Shown in pieces: positions 9,901-19,990 of a stretch of 64,000 nucleotides of DNA. A program made the position numbers and the translations under genes. Position 1 is the stretch's first letter, and the number at the start of each line of letters is the position of its first letter. The notes below the pieces were generated by a model that had not been told where the DNA came from, ran no database searches, and saw only the letters and a program-made list of their open reading frames with translations. Source of the stretch: Craterostigma plantagineum (Eukaryota; Streptophyta; Magnoliopsida; Lamiales; Linderniaceae); NCBI GenBank assembly GCA_027422505.1, contig JAPQWV010000006.1, forward strand, positions 10,282,501-10,346,500, written 5' to 3'.

Positions 9901-10857
9901 AGATTCTTATAGTGGCTCTTGGCTTGTGTCTTGTCATCCCCAGCCTAACATCAGGTCCTAGTTTGGTCAGCATCCAGAGGTAGGTCATCCTTTTCTGCTG
10001 ATCCCAATGAGAGATCCCTCTATGCTCGAACTCGTTCGGCTTCTTCACTCTGTCCGGATACCTCCAAATATTCTCACGAACTTCTTCTAGGAAGGGAAGT
10101 TCTATTTGGATGTTTTCCCATTGCGTGTCGATCCGGACGGTCCCTGGCGTTGGCCTTGGAGAGGGAACCGCCTGTTGAGCGATTAACTCTGGTAGCCTTG
10201 GGATATCTCGCTCGTAGTCTTCACCTTCCTGAAGCTCGTCGTCTTCTATGATTACGAGGTCTATAGACGCTTGTTGTAGAAAGTGCCGAACGTCGTGAAG
10301 CCGTCGTCTTTGATGCTCCTCCGGCATGGAATGGGTCATCCACTGTCCTTCGAAGATGTACTTGTCTAGGGCCTCATGTGGATTGACGCCATGTCCAGAG
10401 GGTCCCGGTTGGTCTGGAGCGACTGAGGGAGTGGCTTGGGTAGCTGCTAGAGCTACAAGCATCGCAGCACTTGCTTCTTCTTCTGGAAGCAAGGGGCTTG
10501 AGTAGATCGGTGGTGTGGACGGAGGCGTCCTGAGGTGAAAGGTTGGTGGTTCGATGTGGGCGGTGCGGTGCGTGGTATAGGTACTTTGGGTGGTTTGTGT
10601 TTGGTGGGTGGTTTGTGTTTGTGTTTGGAGGGTGGTTTGTGTTTGGGTTTCACCAGCTCCAGCGCTTGTCTGCGTAGCGCCCGAGCCTTGTCCTTGGCCA
10701 CTTGTTGATGTCCTTGGCCTCTTCTCCCCCTCATGAGGGTCCTGATCGTCAGGATCGTCATGTCTGCGCTGTGAGTGGGATCTTTGGCCTCGGCAGGTGT
10801 TAGTCGTTGGTTCAGGATGATCCACAATCGCCTATAGAGGGATTCTTCTTGCGGCGA
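9890..10857 (-). pseudogene. SIRE downstream ORF, middle low-complexity part
   Basis: A 311-codon open frame (9890-10825) starts with hydrophilic, Arg/Asp/Gln-rich sequence, then a Thr/Gln repeat (TQTQTTLQTQTQTT), a Pro-rich region, and an acidic region with IIEDDELQEGEDYERD. It ends with QWENIQIELPFLEEV and WDQQKRMTYLWMLTKLG. The frame differs from that of the segment upstream (stop at 10858) and downstream (about 9895), so the parts are likely one ORF broken by two small indels. No enzymatic motif is visible; the middle is probably disordered. Confidence 0.55.
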
Positions 10858-12753
10858 TCAGATGGAAAGGCCTATCAGACGGGCGAGGAGAATGTCATGG
10901 AGCTCGGTGATGGGGATTGTGTATGGATTTATGAGGATAGAGGAAGTGGCTAGAGGGTCGGTGGGTGTGGGTTGTGGAGGTGTGGGGTTGATTTGTGAAG
11001 AAGGGCCTTCAGAGGCAGGTGCTTTCCCGGTATCTCTTCGGTATGCCTCGAGTGCTTGGAGTACTCTCTCCGTGATTTTGTCTTCCATAGACTGTACAGC
11101 GACAGGGAGAGCGGCCTGGAACTGCTCGTTCGTCACGAATGGTGCGGACGCCTCCTGAGATGGACCAGGATGACTGATGTCGCCTATTATCAACCCTTGA
11201 GTAGACACCGACTCTGTGGGTTGGCTCACAGTCACTTGAGGTTGTGACTGTATGAGACTTCCACCCAATCCTCGAGTCGAATCTGGAGGATTCGTCTCTA
11301 TGGGTGTTAAGGCAGGCTCAGGTTGCGCCTGCGAACCAGACACCACGTTGGTTGGTTGCGGCTCAAGATTGAGCGAAGAAGTGCCGGCAACACTTGTCGT
11401 TGTGGTCAGCATAGTATCTGGTGCGTCGGTGACGGCTGGGAAGAGGGACTCCAGTTGAATGCTAAGTCTCCTGGGAGTCCTCCTTATCAGACTTATTTCC
11501 TCGTCAGACTCCGTGTCAGACGAGGTGGCCGTGTGAGGAGTGAGGTCTCGATGGACGTCCTCCAGTGCCTGACCTGTCACCGGAGGAAGTGAAGTGTGCC
11601 CCATTTCCGTTTCGGGTTGTGCTTCTTGTTGAAGAACTTCCTCAAAAGTTTCTTCGAGCACGCCAACACTTACGGGCTCTTCCACTTGTAATTCGAGTGC
11701 AGGAGCCTCGAGCTCCATCTCTTTAGCCACGACGTCTATCAGGGTATCATCTACGTCGGGCATTGGTTCTTCGACCAATATTGGCTCCTGAGCTAGCTCC
11801 TGAGCGACATCATCAATCATCGCGTCCTCAAGGCTTAGCTCTTGTTGTTGTTGAGGGCTAGCTCCAAGCACTGTCGGGGGCCCTCGAATCATTTCCTCGG
11901 TGAGATTCCTGTCCCGACAGTATAGCTTGTAGACGTCTCCGTTGGGGTCTGCGGGATGAAGGAGCTCGAATGAGAATGGCATCGACGGTTGGTCCAGGTC
12001 CGTGAGCCATGGGTTGTGGAAGAACTTAAGCCTTGGTGGTTGGTAATTTCCGCCAGGAGGCAGAGTAGGGATTGTCTGGTGCAGCGCCATGATCTCCCTG
12101 ATGATGATGCTGAACCACCGAGCATAAGGCACGTTCTTTGATCGCCGGTTCTCCTTCTGCCGAATCTGGTCCGCGAGGTCGTTCCAGATCAGCTGAGTGT
12201 AGTCATAATTTCTTGAGAAGGCGATGCCGTGGAAGATCCTCAAAATATTGCTGTTGCCCTTATGGAATCCTGCGTGCTTGGGCGACAGACACTTATTCAC
12301 TATTCCGAATAGTGTCTTCCACGGGTGTGGCATTCCGCTGCTCTGGACCTGAGCTAATCTCGTGAGCGGTGGTTGGTATCCCATGTGCAAGAAGTCCTGA
12401 ATCATCTCGGCATCCGATGGGAGCGGGTTGTAATTATCACTGTGGGGCAAGTCCAGTACCATGCCGAACTGCTTCTTGTCCATGCTGATATGCCGCGTCC
12501 CTATCCTTGTTACGAATCTGAAGGCTCCATTGTCCACTTCTCCTTGTATGCAGCCCCAGAACTGCTGGAGATAGACCATCGGCACTGATGCAGTGTCCGT
12601 TAAGGCATGCCAGAGGGGGTGGCCTTGTAGGATCGATACGATGATCTCGTCTGGACACCTAAACGTGCTCAGATCGAGCTGGAAGTTCGTATCGTGAACC
12701 TTTGGATAAAGGTTGTGATCGTAGATGTGGTTGTATTTCGGGTAGCGATCCAT
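10858..12753 (-). CDS. SIRE downstream (env-position) ORF, 631-residue N-terminal part
   Basis: This long uninterrupted frame begins MDRYPKYNHIYDHNLYPK. Residues about 30-230 form a conserved-looking block: HPLWHALTD, VYLQQFWGCI, FGMVLDLPHS, PWKTLFGIVNKCLSPKHAGF, then YDYTQLIWNDLADQI and PYARWFSIIIREIM. The rest is acidic and Pro/Ser/Thr-rich, ending near TELHDILLARL. The same block order occurs in the second SIRE element at 19233-19922 (VYVQQFWSTL, LNLPHS, KCLSPKHSG, DVAQLIWTDLLDQL), so it is a family trait. Proteins of this kind sit 3' of pol in SIRE-type copia elements of asterids (from memory). No signal peptide or transmembrane helix is seen, although this is the position called env-like. 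Function unknown; structural or virion-associated roles are guesses. Confidence 0.7.
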   Translation of the reverse strand: MDRYPKYNHIYDHNLYPKVHDTNFQLDLSTFRCPDEIIVSILQGHPLWHALTDTASVPMVYLQQFWGCIQGEVDNGAFRFVTRIGTRHISMDKKQFGMVLDLPHSDNYNPLPSDAEMIQDFLHMGYQPPLTRLAQVQSSGMPHPWKTLFGIVNKCLSPKHAGFHKGNSNILRIFHGIAFSRNYDYTQLIWNDLADQIRQKENRRSKNVPYARWFSIIIREIMALHQTIPTLPPGGNYQPPRLKFFHNPWLTDLDQPSMPFSFELLHPADPNGDVYKLYCRDRNLTEEMIRGPPTVLGASPQQQQELSLEDAMIDDVAQELAQEPILVEEPMPDVDDTLIDVVAKEMELEAPALELQVEEPVSVGVLEETFEEVLQQEAQPETEMGHTSLPPVTGQALEDVHRDLTPHTATSSDTESDEEISLIRRTPRRLSIQLESLFPAVTDAPDTMLTTTTSVAGTSSLNLEPQPTNVVSGSQAQPEPALTPIETNPPDSTRGLGGSLIQSQPQVTVSQPTESVSTQGLIIGDISHPGPSQEASAPFVTNEQFQAALPVAVQSMEDKITERVLQALEAYRRDTGKAPASEGPSSQINPTPPQPTPTDPLATSSILINPYTIPITELHDILLARLIGLSI

Positions 12754-14650
12754 CTGAAAAATAAGATATATAAAAGTTTATTAGTTCAATTTTATTTTCA
12801 GTCGAAATATGAATAAATTTCATCAAAATATAGTAATATCGCAAGTAATAGCATGTTCGATGAATTTCGAATTGAAATCGTATCAAATGCATAGTGTATG
12901 CTCAATTTTGAAAAATCGTAATGGCATGAATGTAATTTCGAATGGAGTATAAATCGCGTGAAAAATAGTTCGGAATTTCGCTAAGTATTAAATCAGTAAG
13001 TCACTGTTCATGCCGAGAAAATTTTTGGTCGAGAAAATTGAATTGCAATTTGATTTCCTATATATTGATTTCAATTGAAAGAATTCAGTCTAAATTTTTC
13101 GATCGAGAAAATTTTATTCGCTAATGTTCGCTACAGAGTAAAAGGCTTAGAAAAATTTTCTAAGTGTTGAAGTTGAAATCGAGACTGTAGTCGATCTATT
13201 TTACGATCGAGAAAAATTCCGTGTAAATTTTTTTCTTCGCTGCGATATAATTCTTTCGAGAAATTAATCAACGAGAGAATAAGTCAACCGTCGAGAAATT
13301 TTTCAATCAATTAAGTCCGAAGCCGCGAATTTTACGATCGAAAAATTAAGCGTTGAAAAATTAATTTTTTTCGCTGCTAAATTTTACGACCAAAATCCAA
13401 TTTGCGATAGTAAGTTTTGCGCTCGATAAATTTTGCATCTAAATTATCTATTCAGTGCTTAAGTTTTCCGCACACAGAAAATCCTAATTAGATTTCTCGA
13501 TGGTAAGTAATTTTTCGGTCAAAATCATCTACCTTAACGACTAAATCAGAATTTTACCGATCGAAAACTAATTCGACACAAACAGTATCTCAATTAAATC
13601 GGAATTCGATTAAGACTGTTTGCGGTCGACAAAGTTCTTCGATGGCTTTAAACATTCAAATACCCAGTTTCATCAAAACTCAAATTACAGTCGAAGATGC
13701 AGATTTTCCGATGATTCATTCTACCAGATTCATAGAGAATATTGAAACTATCTTAAGTGCAGGCATTAAACTCAGATAAAGTTCAAAATCAAGCCGCAAA
13801 CACTATAAAACAGTATACGATTTCTCAGTTTTGAAGAACAGTCGAAATCTAAGTCCAAACATGCGAAAAACTTCAAAATGCAGATGCTAATGAAGGAGAA
13901 TCACACGCAAATGTTAAAAGTATCTCATTCCTACCTTAAACAGAAAGTTTGGTGTTGAAAATCGAAAGATTTTTTGAGAATTTTAAGTTGTCTGTGAAAG
14001 TTTTTCGCTAGAGAGATTTTTTGCGATTAGGGTTGCGTGAGAAAAAGTTTTTCGACTGACAAAAGTTAAACTTTTATTAACTAGCATTAAGTCAATGTTG
14101 GGTTTGCGATTGGAAGTTTTGCGATTAAATGGATCAGGCCCATTACTATTTGCGCTCGAGAAATTTTTGATTTGAAAATTTCCTCTCAATTCAAATTTTT
14201 CGATCGCAAATTATCGCGGCCAATCAAAATTGTTTCCAACACTGTTTACGATCGATAAACTGATGATTATGAATTAAGTCTTCTATCTAGTTTCTCGATA
14301 GTAAGTACTTCTAAAATTTCAGATTGACCCCCATTTCAAAATAAAACCCATTGTAAGGCTCCCCCTTAGTAATTAAAATAAATGCAATTAACTCCCTGAA
14401 TTTTCTGTGTAGAAACGTCTAGCTCCCCTGGCAGAAATTTAAAAATCTGTACCACTTAGAGATAAGCGTTAGTAATAATGGAGTTAATCAACAATTATTT
14501 TTGGCAATTTTATCTTTGAAATATTTGGTCTTGTGTCTAGCTCCTCTCTTCCTTAATTTTGAAGATCTGAAATACTCAGAGGAAAAACGTCAAAAATATT
14601 TGGAGCTATTCTACGAGTCTTATACTTGCTCCCCCTCAAATGATGCACAA
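12754..14650 (-). other. SIRE element 1 spacer upstream of the downstream ORF
   Basis: This AT-rich, non-coding stretch is rich in CG-centred motifs such as CGATCGAGAAAATT and TTCGATCGCAAA, scattered from about 13030 to 14300. Near its right end are purine-tract-like CTCCCCCTTAG (about 14370) and CTCCCCCTCAAAT (about 14630). The second SIRE element has the same layout between pol and its downstream ORF. Pol itself is missing here, so the element is truncated near 14650. Confidence 0.55.
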
Positions 14651-15480
14651 AAATTGACTAATTATGCAAGCATATGAAATCAATTCAAGTCACGAGCACA
14701 CACATTTACCCAGTAAGCATGTATACATGATCCCCGAAAACATGTACTTTAAAATATTGTGTGAAGGTAGGAGCAATGAAAAATTTATCGCATTTAAACA
14801 ATTCAGTACCAATGCAATCTAATATTGCATTTAGAATGTGCGATACACTAAAGAAATTCGCATTTATTCAATTCAACGCATATGAAACATAACATTTCAT
14901 ATCAAAATGTGCGAATTTTATTATTTATTATTTATTTATTATTATATATGTATATATAGATATATATTATTATTTTTTTTATTTATGGGGTCAGATTATT
15001 TTGCTTCGATCAATCGTCACGCCAAAAATTTTACGAGACATTTGAAAGAAGAAAATGCCGTCAAGTCACGTCGTCAAACTAAAATCCTAAGTTCATAGAC
15101 TGGTACATTTCGACAACTCTCACTAGGTTCGCTCTTGCTCTCAATTAGCTATCTTGGGATTTTTATATTTTTATCACTCAAGTCAACACAAGCAATTTTA
15201 AGTCAATTTACCTGTGATCGAGGCATTTTTAATCATTTCACCTAAGCGAGAGACCGTCTATGTGGAATCAAAGGGTTGTAAGGGTTATAATTTGTCTAGG
15301 ACTTAGAACGGAAGGAATTTAAAGGAAAGTGAGCTTATCTCTTCATCGTCTTCCAATTCTACGTCCGTCTCCCTTTTTCTTCGGCGTCTTTCATCATTTC
15401 AATCTTTTCTCCCTCTTTTTCTTTTAAGAACTATCCCTTTTTATGTTATGCTCAAGCTGAAGCTCCGCTTCTCCATGAGG
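14651..15480. other. Unassigned AT-rich stretch with TA microsatellite
   Basis: An interrupted run of TATT/TATA units lies at about 14918-14980. From 15190 to 15300 the sequence resembles LTR or leader sequence of an unidentified retroelement, but I found no paired copy or TG..CA ends. No coding region. Confidence 0.35.
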
Positions 15481-15485
15481 CTCTA

Positions 15486-15745
15486 GGAGATTATCGTAGG
15501 CGAAGTTCTTTTTGTTGTTTCTCGGGCCGATATCGTGCTCCTCTTCTCTTAATCCATATAGAGGTTTCAGAGATTATCAATTTGAAGAAGTTCTCGGTTA
15601 TGGAATACGTACACGAGGCTGCACTCCTCTTCTCGTTTCCCGATATAAGACCGGATTATCGTTGGAGAAGTTCACTTCGTGGTGCTCCTCTTCCAGCCGT
15701 TCTGACGAGCGTACGAGATTATCGTTGGAGAAGTTCACAGCAGGA
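15486..15745 (+). repeat. Short dispersed minisatellite, GATTATCGTTGGAGAAGTTCA
   Basis: Variants of the motif GATTATCGTTGGAGAAGTTC occur at about 15489, 15573, 15655 and 15717, some followed by a shared GTGCTCCTCTTC string. They produce two overlapping short open frames with repeated YRWRSS peptides, which I take as a side effect of the repeats. Confidence 0.6.
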
Positions 15746-15989
15746 ACCATGTCGCTTTCTACAAGGTAGTTGGAAGGCCGGCACCTTTGGTCTGATTTTT
15801 GCGCGTTGAGTAATGCCTTCTTTTGTCATCATCTTACTTTTTCTTTTGTTATCCCCTCCTCCTTTTCTCGTTTGAACAACCATTCGAAGAGTATAGAGTT
15901 CGGTTGAAGGCTGGGAGTGGGTTTCAAATGAAGAAAATGACATCGGAGAAGGCTCAAAGTGGATGACTAAGGGCTAACGTGGGGGAATT

Positions 15990-17340
15990 TATATAAGGCC
16001 ATATGAGGAATATCCTAAACTCCCTTATCATTTTCCTGACGATCTAACGCAAGATGAGTATGACACCAAGAATCACTAGGTAAGACAAGTAATTTATGTG
16101 TGACTCACTCGAGAAGTAATCTAAAGAAAGGAATAAGGAACAAGGCTTGAATCCTCACGCATGTAGAGTGACTTTGTGTCTAGTGGAACAATTAAATGAC
16201 CTTTTAGACACAAGATTTTGATTTCGCCCAAATCCGAGGGGAAATCCAAACTCTTATAATTTTAGATTTCGCCGTTTTATATTTTTCATGATTTTATTTT
16301 ATTTTATTTTATTTTTGTACTTCTTAAAATTATTTTAGAAAAAGTTAGAAATCGAGTTCGACGAGCTTCACGAGCTCTGTTTTGAAATTCGAATTTCGAA
16401 TCCTAATGTTTGCCAAACAGTAGTGAATTTGGATTTGAAACTATGATTTTGAAATTCATATTTTAAATCAAGCGATTTCGTTCAAATACGTGAATCCAAA
16501 CGCACTCTAAAGTTCACGAAGTGAGCTGATAATATTATTGCAATTTCACGAACAACACATGCAATAACGTCCCCAAATCTCGTTGTCTATGGCTATTTCT
16601 TCCCAAGCCTTGTGTTACAAAGCTATTGTAACTGGATTGAATTCGGTTTCGAAGTTTTTTCTCTCTCTTTTTTTTAAGGTTCCATTTGAATGCCCAGGCT
16701 GATATTAATTTCTAATTGTAATGCTAAAGGATTATTTTGTATAATATATATTTAAGAAGAAATACATATATTCAACAAATTAATTAAGAAGACATGAAAT
16801 AAAATATATTGTTAAATTCAGCATTGGCAAAAAAAGGGCCATTTATTACTGGTACGCTCCACCTATTTGCGTATATGATCTGGAACAATTAGTCAAAAAT
16901 CAAATTAGTCATTGTGGACATACAAATATAAAATGGTCTTTATTTCATTGACATTGATATCAACAATAAACAAAAATATTTGACGTAGCCAACTGAGTAA
17001 GGGAATGGGCCAATCCCAATGTACACAGTCAGCCTATATATAGAGACTGGGTATACAGTGTATCATCTCAGCGTTACACCTTGTAATTTTCTTCCCATAA
17101 GTTCAGGCTACACATGTTAGCGCTCCATTCTCGCTAGGCCGCCAAAGAGGAGTCGACGTCGGCCATCCGCCGGCGTCCCTCGACGTGGTATCTTTTAATT
17201 CGTTAATTAGGGTTTTCTACCACGAGTGTGTTACATTCTATTTTGTTGTTCTCTTTGTTCGCGGTTTTTTTCGTCATATTTAACCTAAAATTAGATCTTC
17301 ACATCTGCATTGTCTTTCTTGGCCAGGACTTACATTCCCG
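15990..17340. other. Intergenic, non-coding
   Basis: AT-rich sequence with no gene, RNA or paired repeat that I can support. A GC-rich patch at 17125-17185 precedes the F-box pseudogene and may be its old 5' region. Confidence 0.4.
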
Positions 17341-17344
17341 AATG

Positions 17345-18063
17345 GCTCATTCTGAACATACTCATCTGACTCCCTTCGAAGTTTGTGGTTAGGTGCAAAC
17401 TCGTCTCCAAACAATAGGCTTCTCTTATCTCCTATCCATTCTTCGTCCGCGCATATATTTCCCATTCTCCATCTTCTTCGTTGACCGTCTTTGAAGGACG
17501 GTCGGAGAGCAAACATCAAGAAATTCCAACTCCTACCGAATACTCCATTCCCAACGACACGTTCTCGAGGCAGTATTTCGGCGAGCTACACATCCCTACG
17601 CAGAATTGGGGAGACGACATCATGGGCCGTAAGCAACGGTCTGGCTCTGATCACCGTCGAGCGCAAGCGCTTCCCCGTTTGCAATCCCGTCACCCGAGCG
17701 CTGATTCCCCTCTCTCCGCTACCGTGCAATTTCACAACGCCCACTCACTCTACCGTTGCGTTCGATCCCTACCTAAATCCTCCGTGCATGCGCATCATCA
17801 CGCCTTCCGAAGACATGGGCCACCGTGGGACTATCGTGGCTGGCGACTTGAGCATGCCTGCGCCCTTGTATATAGATCTATGTCCTTTGTTTTACCATCC
17901 GTTCGATTCAGACGTTCTCTATCTGACGTTTAAGAATTGTCTCGTTTCATACGACATTAGGAGCGGGAAGTTTGAGGTCGTGCAAGAGGCTCCCGAAAGG
18001 ACAGGTTCTGCGCGTGAGGTTTCGCCTTGGACGATATCTATTGCGTCATTATCGGCCACGTAA
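17345..18063 (+). pseudogene. F-box protein with F-box-associated region, broken and 3'-truncated
   Basis: The plus strand at about 17368-17460 encodes an F-box-like helix pair (LPSKFVVRCKLVSKQ, an in-frame TAG where Trp is usual, then ASLISYPFFVRAYI). Frames then shift. From about 17630 a long frame carries NGLALITVERKRFPVCNPVT, then STVAFDPYLNPPCMRI and SYDIRSGKFEVVQEA, the pattern of an F-box-associated domain. Such proteins recruit substrates to SCF ubiquitin ligases. Stops and at least two frameshifts before the second half mean no function. The 3' end is lost at about 18064, where the SIRE downstream ORF begins on the other strand; the exact junction is uncertain by some tens of bases. 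Confidence 0.65.
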
Positions 18064-18089
18064 TACACGAGAGGTTTCAATCGGTTATA

Positions 18090-19990
18090 ATCAACCTTGA
18101 ATGGAAGTTCCAGACGTCTGAGTACCTCCGCTTCATATGCGGTCAGCTTCAGCGCAGTGCGGAGTCTGGCCAGTAGAACGTCAATGAGTTCGGAGATTGG
18201 GACGTTCCACGGCCCGGTCAGCGTCAGGAGAGGGTGTGGCGTGGGGGGGTAGCTTCTTCTATGACGGGGGCTTTCCCTTTGTCTTGAGAGGACGTCCCAA
18301 TGGCGCTGTAGACTTGGGTCATGATCGTGTCCTCGAGATCCTTTTTGAGCTCAGCCAGGCGATCTTCCAGCCTTGCCTCCATCACGAATGGGGAAAATAA
18401 CCTGACGGAGTCACTAAGACGTTCCGTAGTCACAACATCATTGGAGGGTACTGATGTGCGCCTGTTTGCACAGGGCTTGAAAGACCGAGGCCACTTAGGC
18501 TCATCGTTGACATCAAAGCTGAGACAGTCTCAGATTGATGGCCCAAGGTCGTAGCTGTAGTGATGTCCACTACGTAGGGTCTTCCGCTCTGTTCCGTACT
18601 AGACTCTAGTACGGAGACATCATGGAGCATTCTGTCTAGATCATTAAGATCTAGAGGTGCAGAAAGTAATGGTAGTGTCCTAGAAAGTGGAAACATTATG
18701 GATGGTGAGGGCACTAGACTAGACGTGATCAAAGAAGGGACAGTCTGAGGCTGATGACTGGTTGTTACATCAACCTCCTCCGAGCGAGGTGGTGATGATC
18801 GTGTCACCTCGTGAGTATGTGAAACAATCATCTGTTGGGAGATGATTGAGTGGCCGGGGAAGGTAGTTTGCGCGATTGGACCAGATGTCGCGACTGCTAC
18901 TTGGGGGAAGACAAAGTCATCCCCTGTACCTACGGGCTTGGTCCGGCTTGTTTGTGGACTGGTGGACTGAGGATTATGGTCGTGTTTTTGCTTTGTACGC
19001 CGTTCCTATTGGACGCCTCTATCACACCCTTTTGATTTTCTCTTTTGTTTTGGGGTAGGGGATGAAGAGCTTCCTAGACCTACATTTGGCTGTGGGGATT
19101 GGCTTGTCCCTGGGTTAGGTTCAACTGGGATGCGTTGAACCACGGGAATGTCATCAAGGTTGTTGGCTCGTAGGTATTTGAGGAGCTCCGGCTCATTTGG
19201 ATCGAGGAGTTGAGTTAGATAGTCTGGGATGATCATAGCCTCCTGATCGAGTTTGCTTTTTGTAGATTGTATCTTGATGAGCTTCGGAGATAGGTAGCCT
19301 TCATCTCTGGGTCGGCGCTCGATTTCGGAATGAAGATCCACGAAATGTTGGACGATGACAGGTAGCCACCGTAGGTATGGGAGCACCGGCTTCCGGATCC
19401 AAGACCTCGTCGTCGAAGTTGGTCAAGGAGGTCCGTCCAGATTAGTTGGGCGACGTCATAGTTCTTGTTGAAGACTATCCCATGGAAGATGATCATTATG
19501 TTCCGGTTGCATTTGTCGGAGCCTGAGTGCTTTGGTGAGAGGCACTTGTTCACTATTAGGAATAGGGTCCTCCAAGGTGCATGGATGTCTTTGGCATTGA
19601 AGTCAGGGAGGTGAATAGAATTTTGGGTGTTAGGTTTCTGGCCCATGAGTAGGAAGTCCCTAATTAGGTTGTCGTTGGAGGGATGGGGATCATATAGGAG
19701 TGAGTGTGGTAGATTTAGTATGGAACGAAGAATGGACGGGGTAAAGACAACTATGGTGTTGTCAATTATGGCTGAAAGACATTTTATTCTTGGGTTATTG
19801 GTTGGTTTTTGGAGGGTGGACCAGAATTGTTGCACATATACTTCAGGGACTACCTCGGTGATGTTTAGGGCGGTTTTTAGAGGGTGGTTTGCTAGGATTT
19901 TATAATGATGGGATCTGGGCACGAGGTGGTGTCAAAATCAAGTTGGAAGTTGTTGGGTGTCCTCTATGCCCAGTCCTTAGTAGCGAAGAT
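18090..19990 (-). pseudogene. SIRE element 2 downstream ORF, N-terminal half, broken
   Basis: Minus-strand frames at 19233-19922, 19006-19386, 18430-18831 and 18224-18433 are successive pieces of one protein separated by frameshifts. The first holds HPLKTALNITEVVPEVYVQQ, FW, LNLPHS, WRTLFLIVNKCLSPKHSG, IIFHGIVFNKNYD and IWTDLLDQL. It parallels the 10858-12753 protein block by block. Near 18100-18200 it has ISELIDVLLARL, matching TELHDILLARL at the end of the other copy. The C-terminal half and the 3' LTR are absent. Function unknown. Confidence 0.65.

Noticed and set aside
10858..11592. Plus-strand ORFs of 98, 63, 68 and 89 codons
   Set aside because: Shadows of the long minus-strand SIRE ORF.
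9258..12753. True retroviral-type envelope gene
   Set aside because: No signal peptide, transmembrane helix or fusion-like segment visible; only the position is env-like.
17280..17519. Minus-strand 79-codon ORF over the F-box region
   Set aside because: The plus strand encodes the recognisable F-box sequence; the minus frame shows no similarity.
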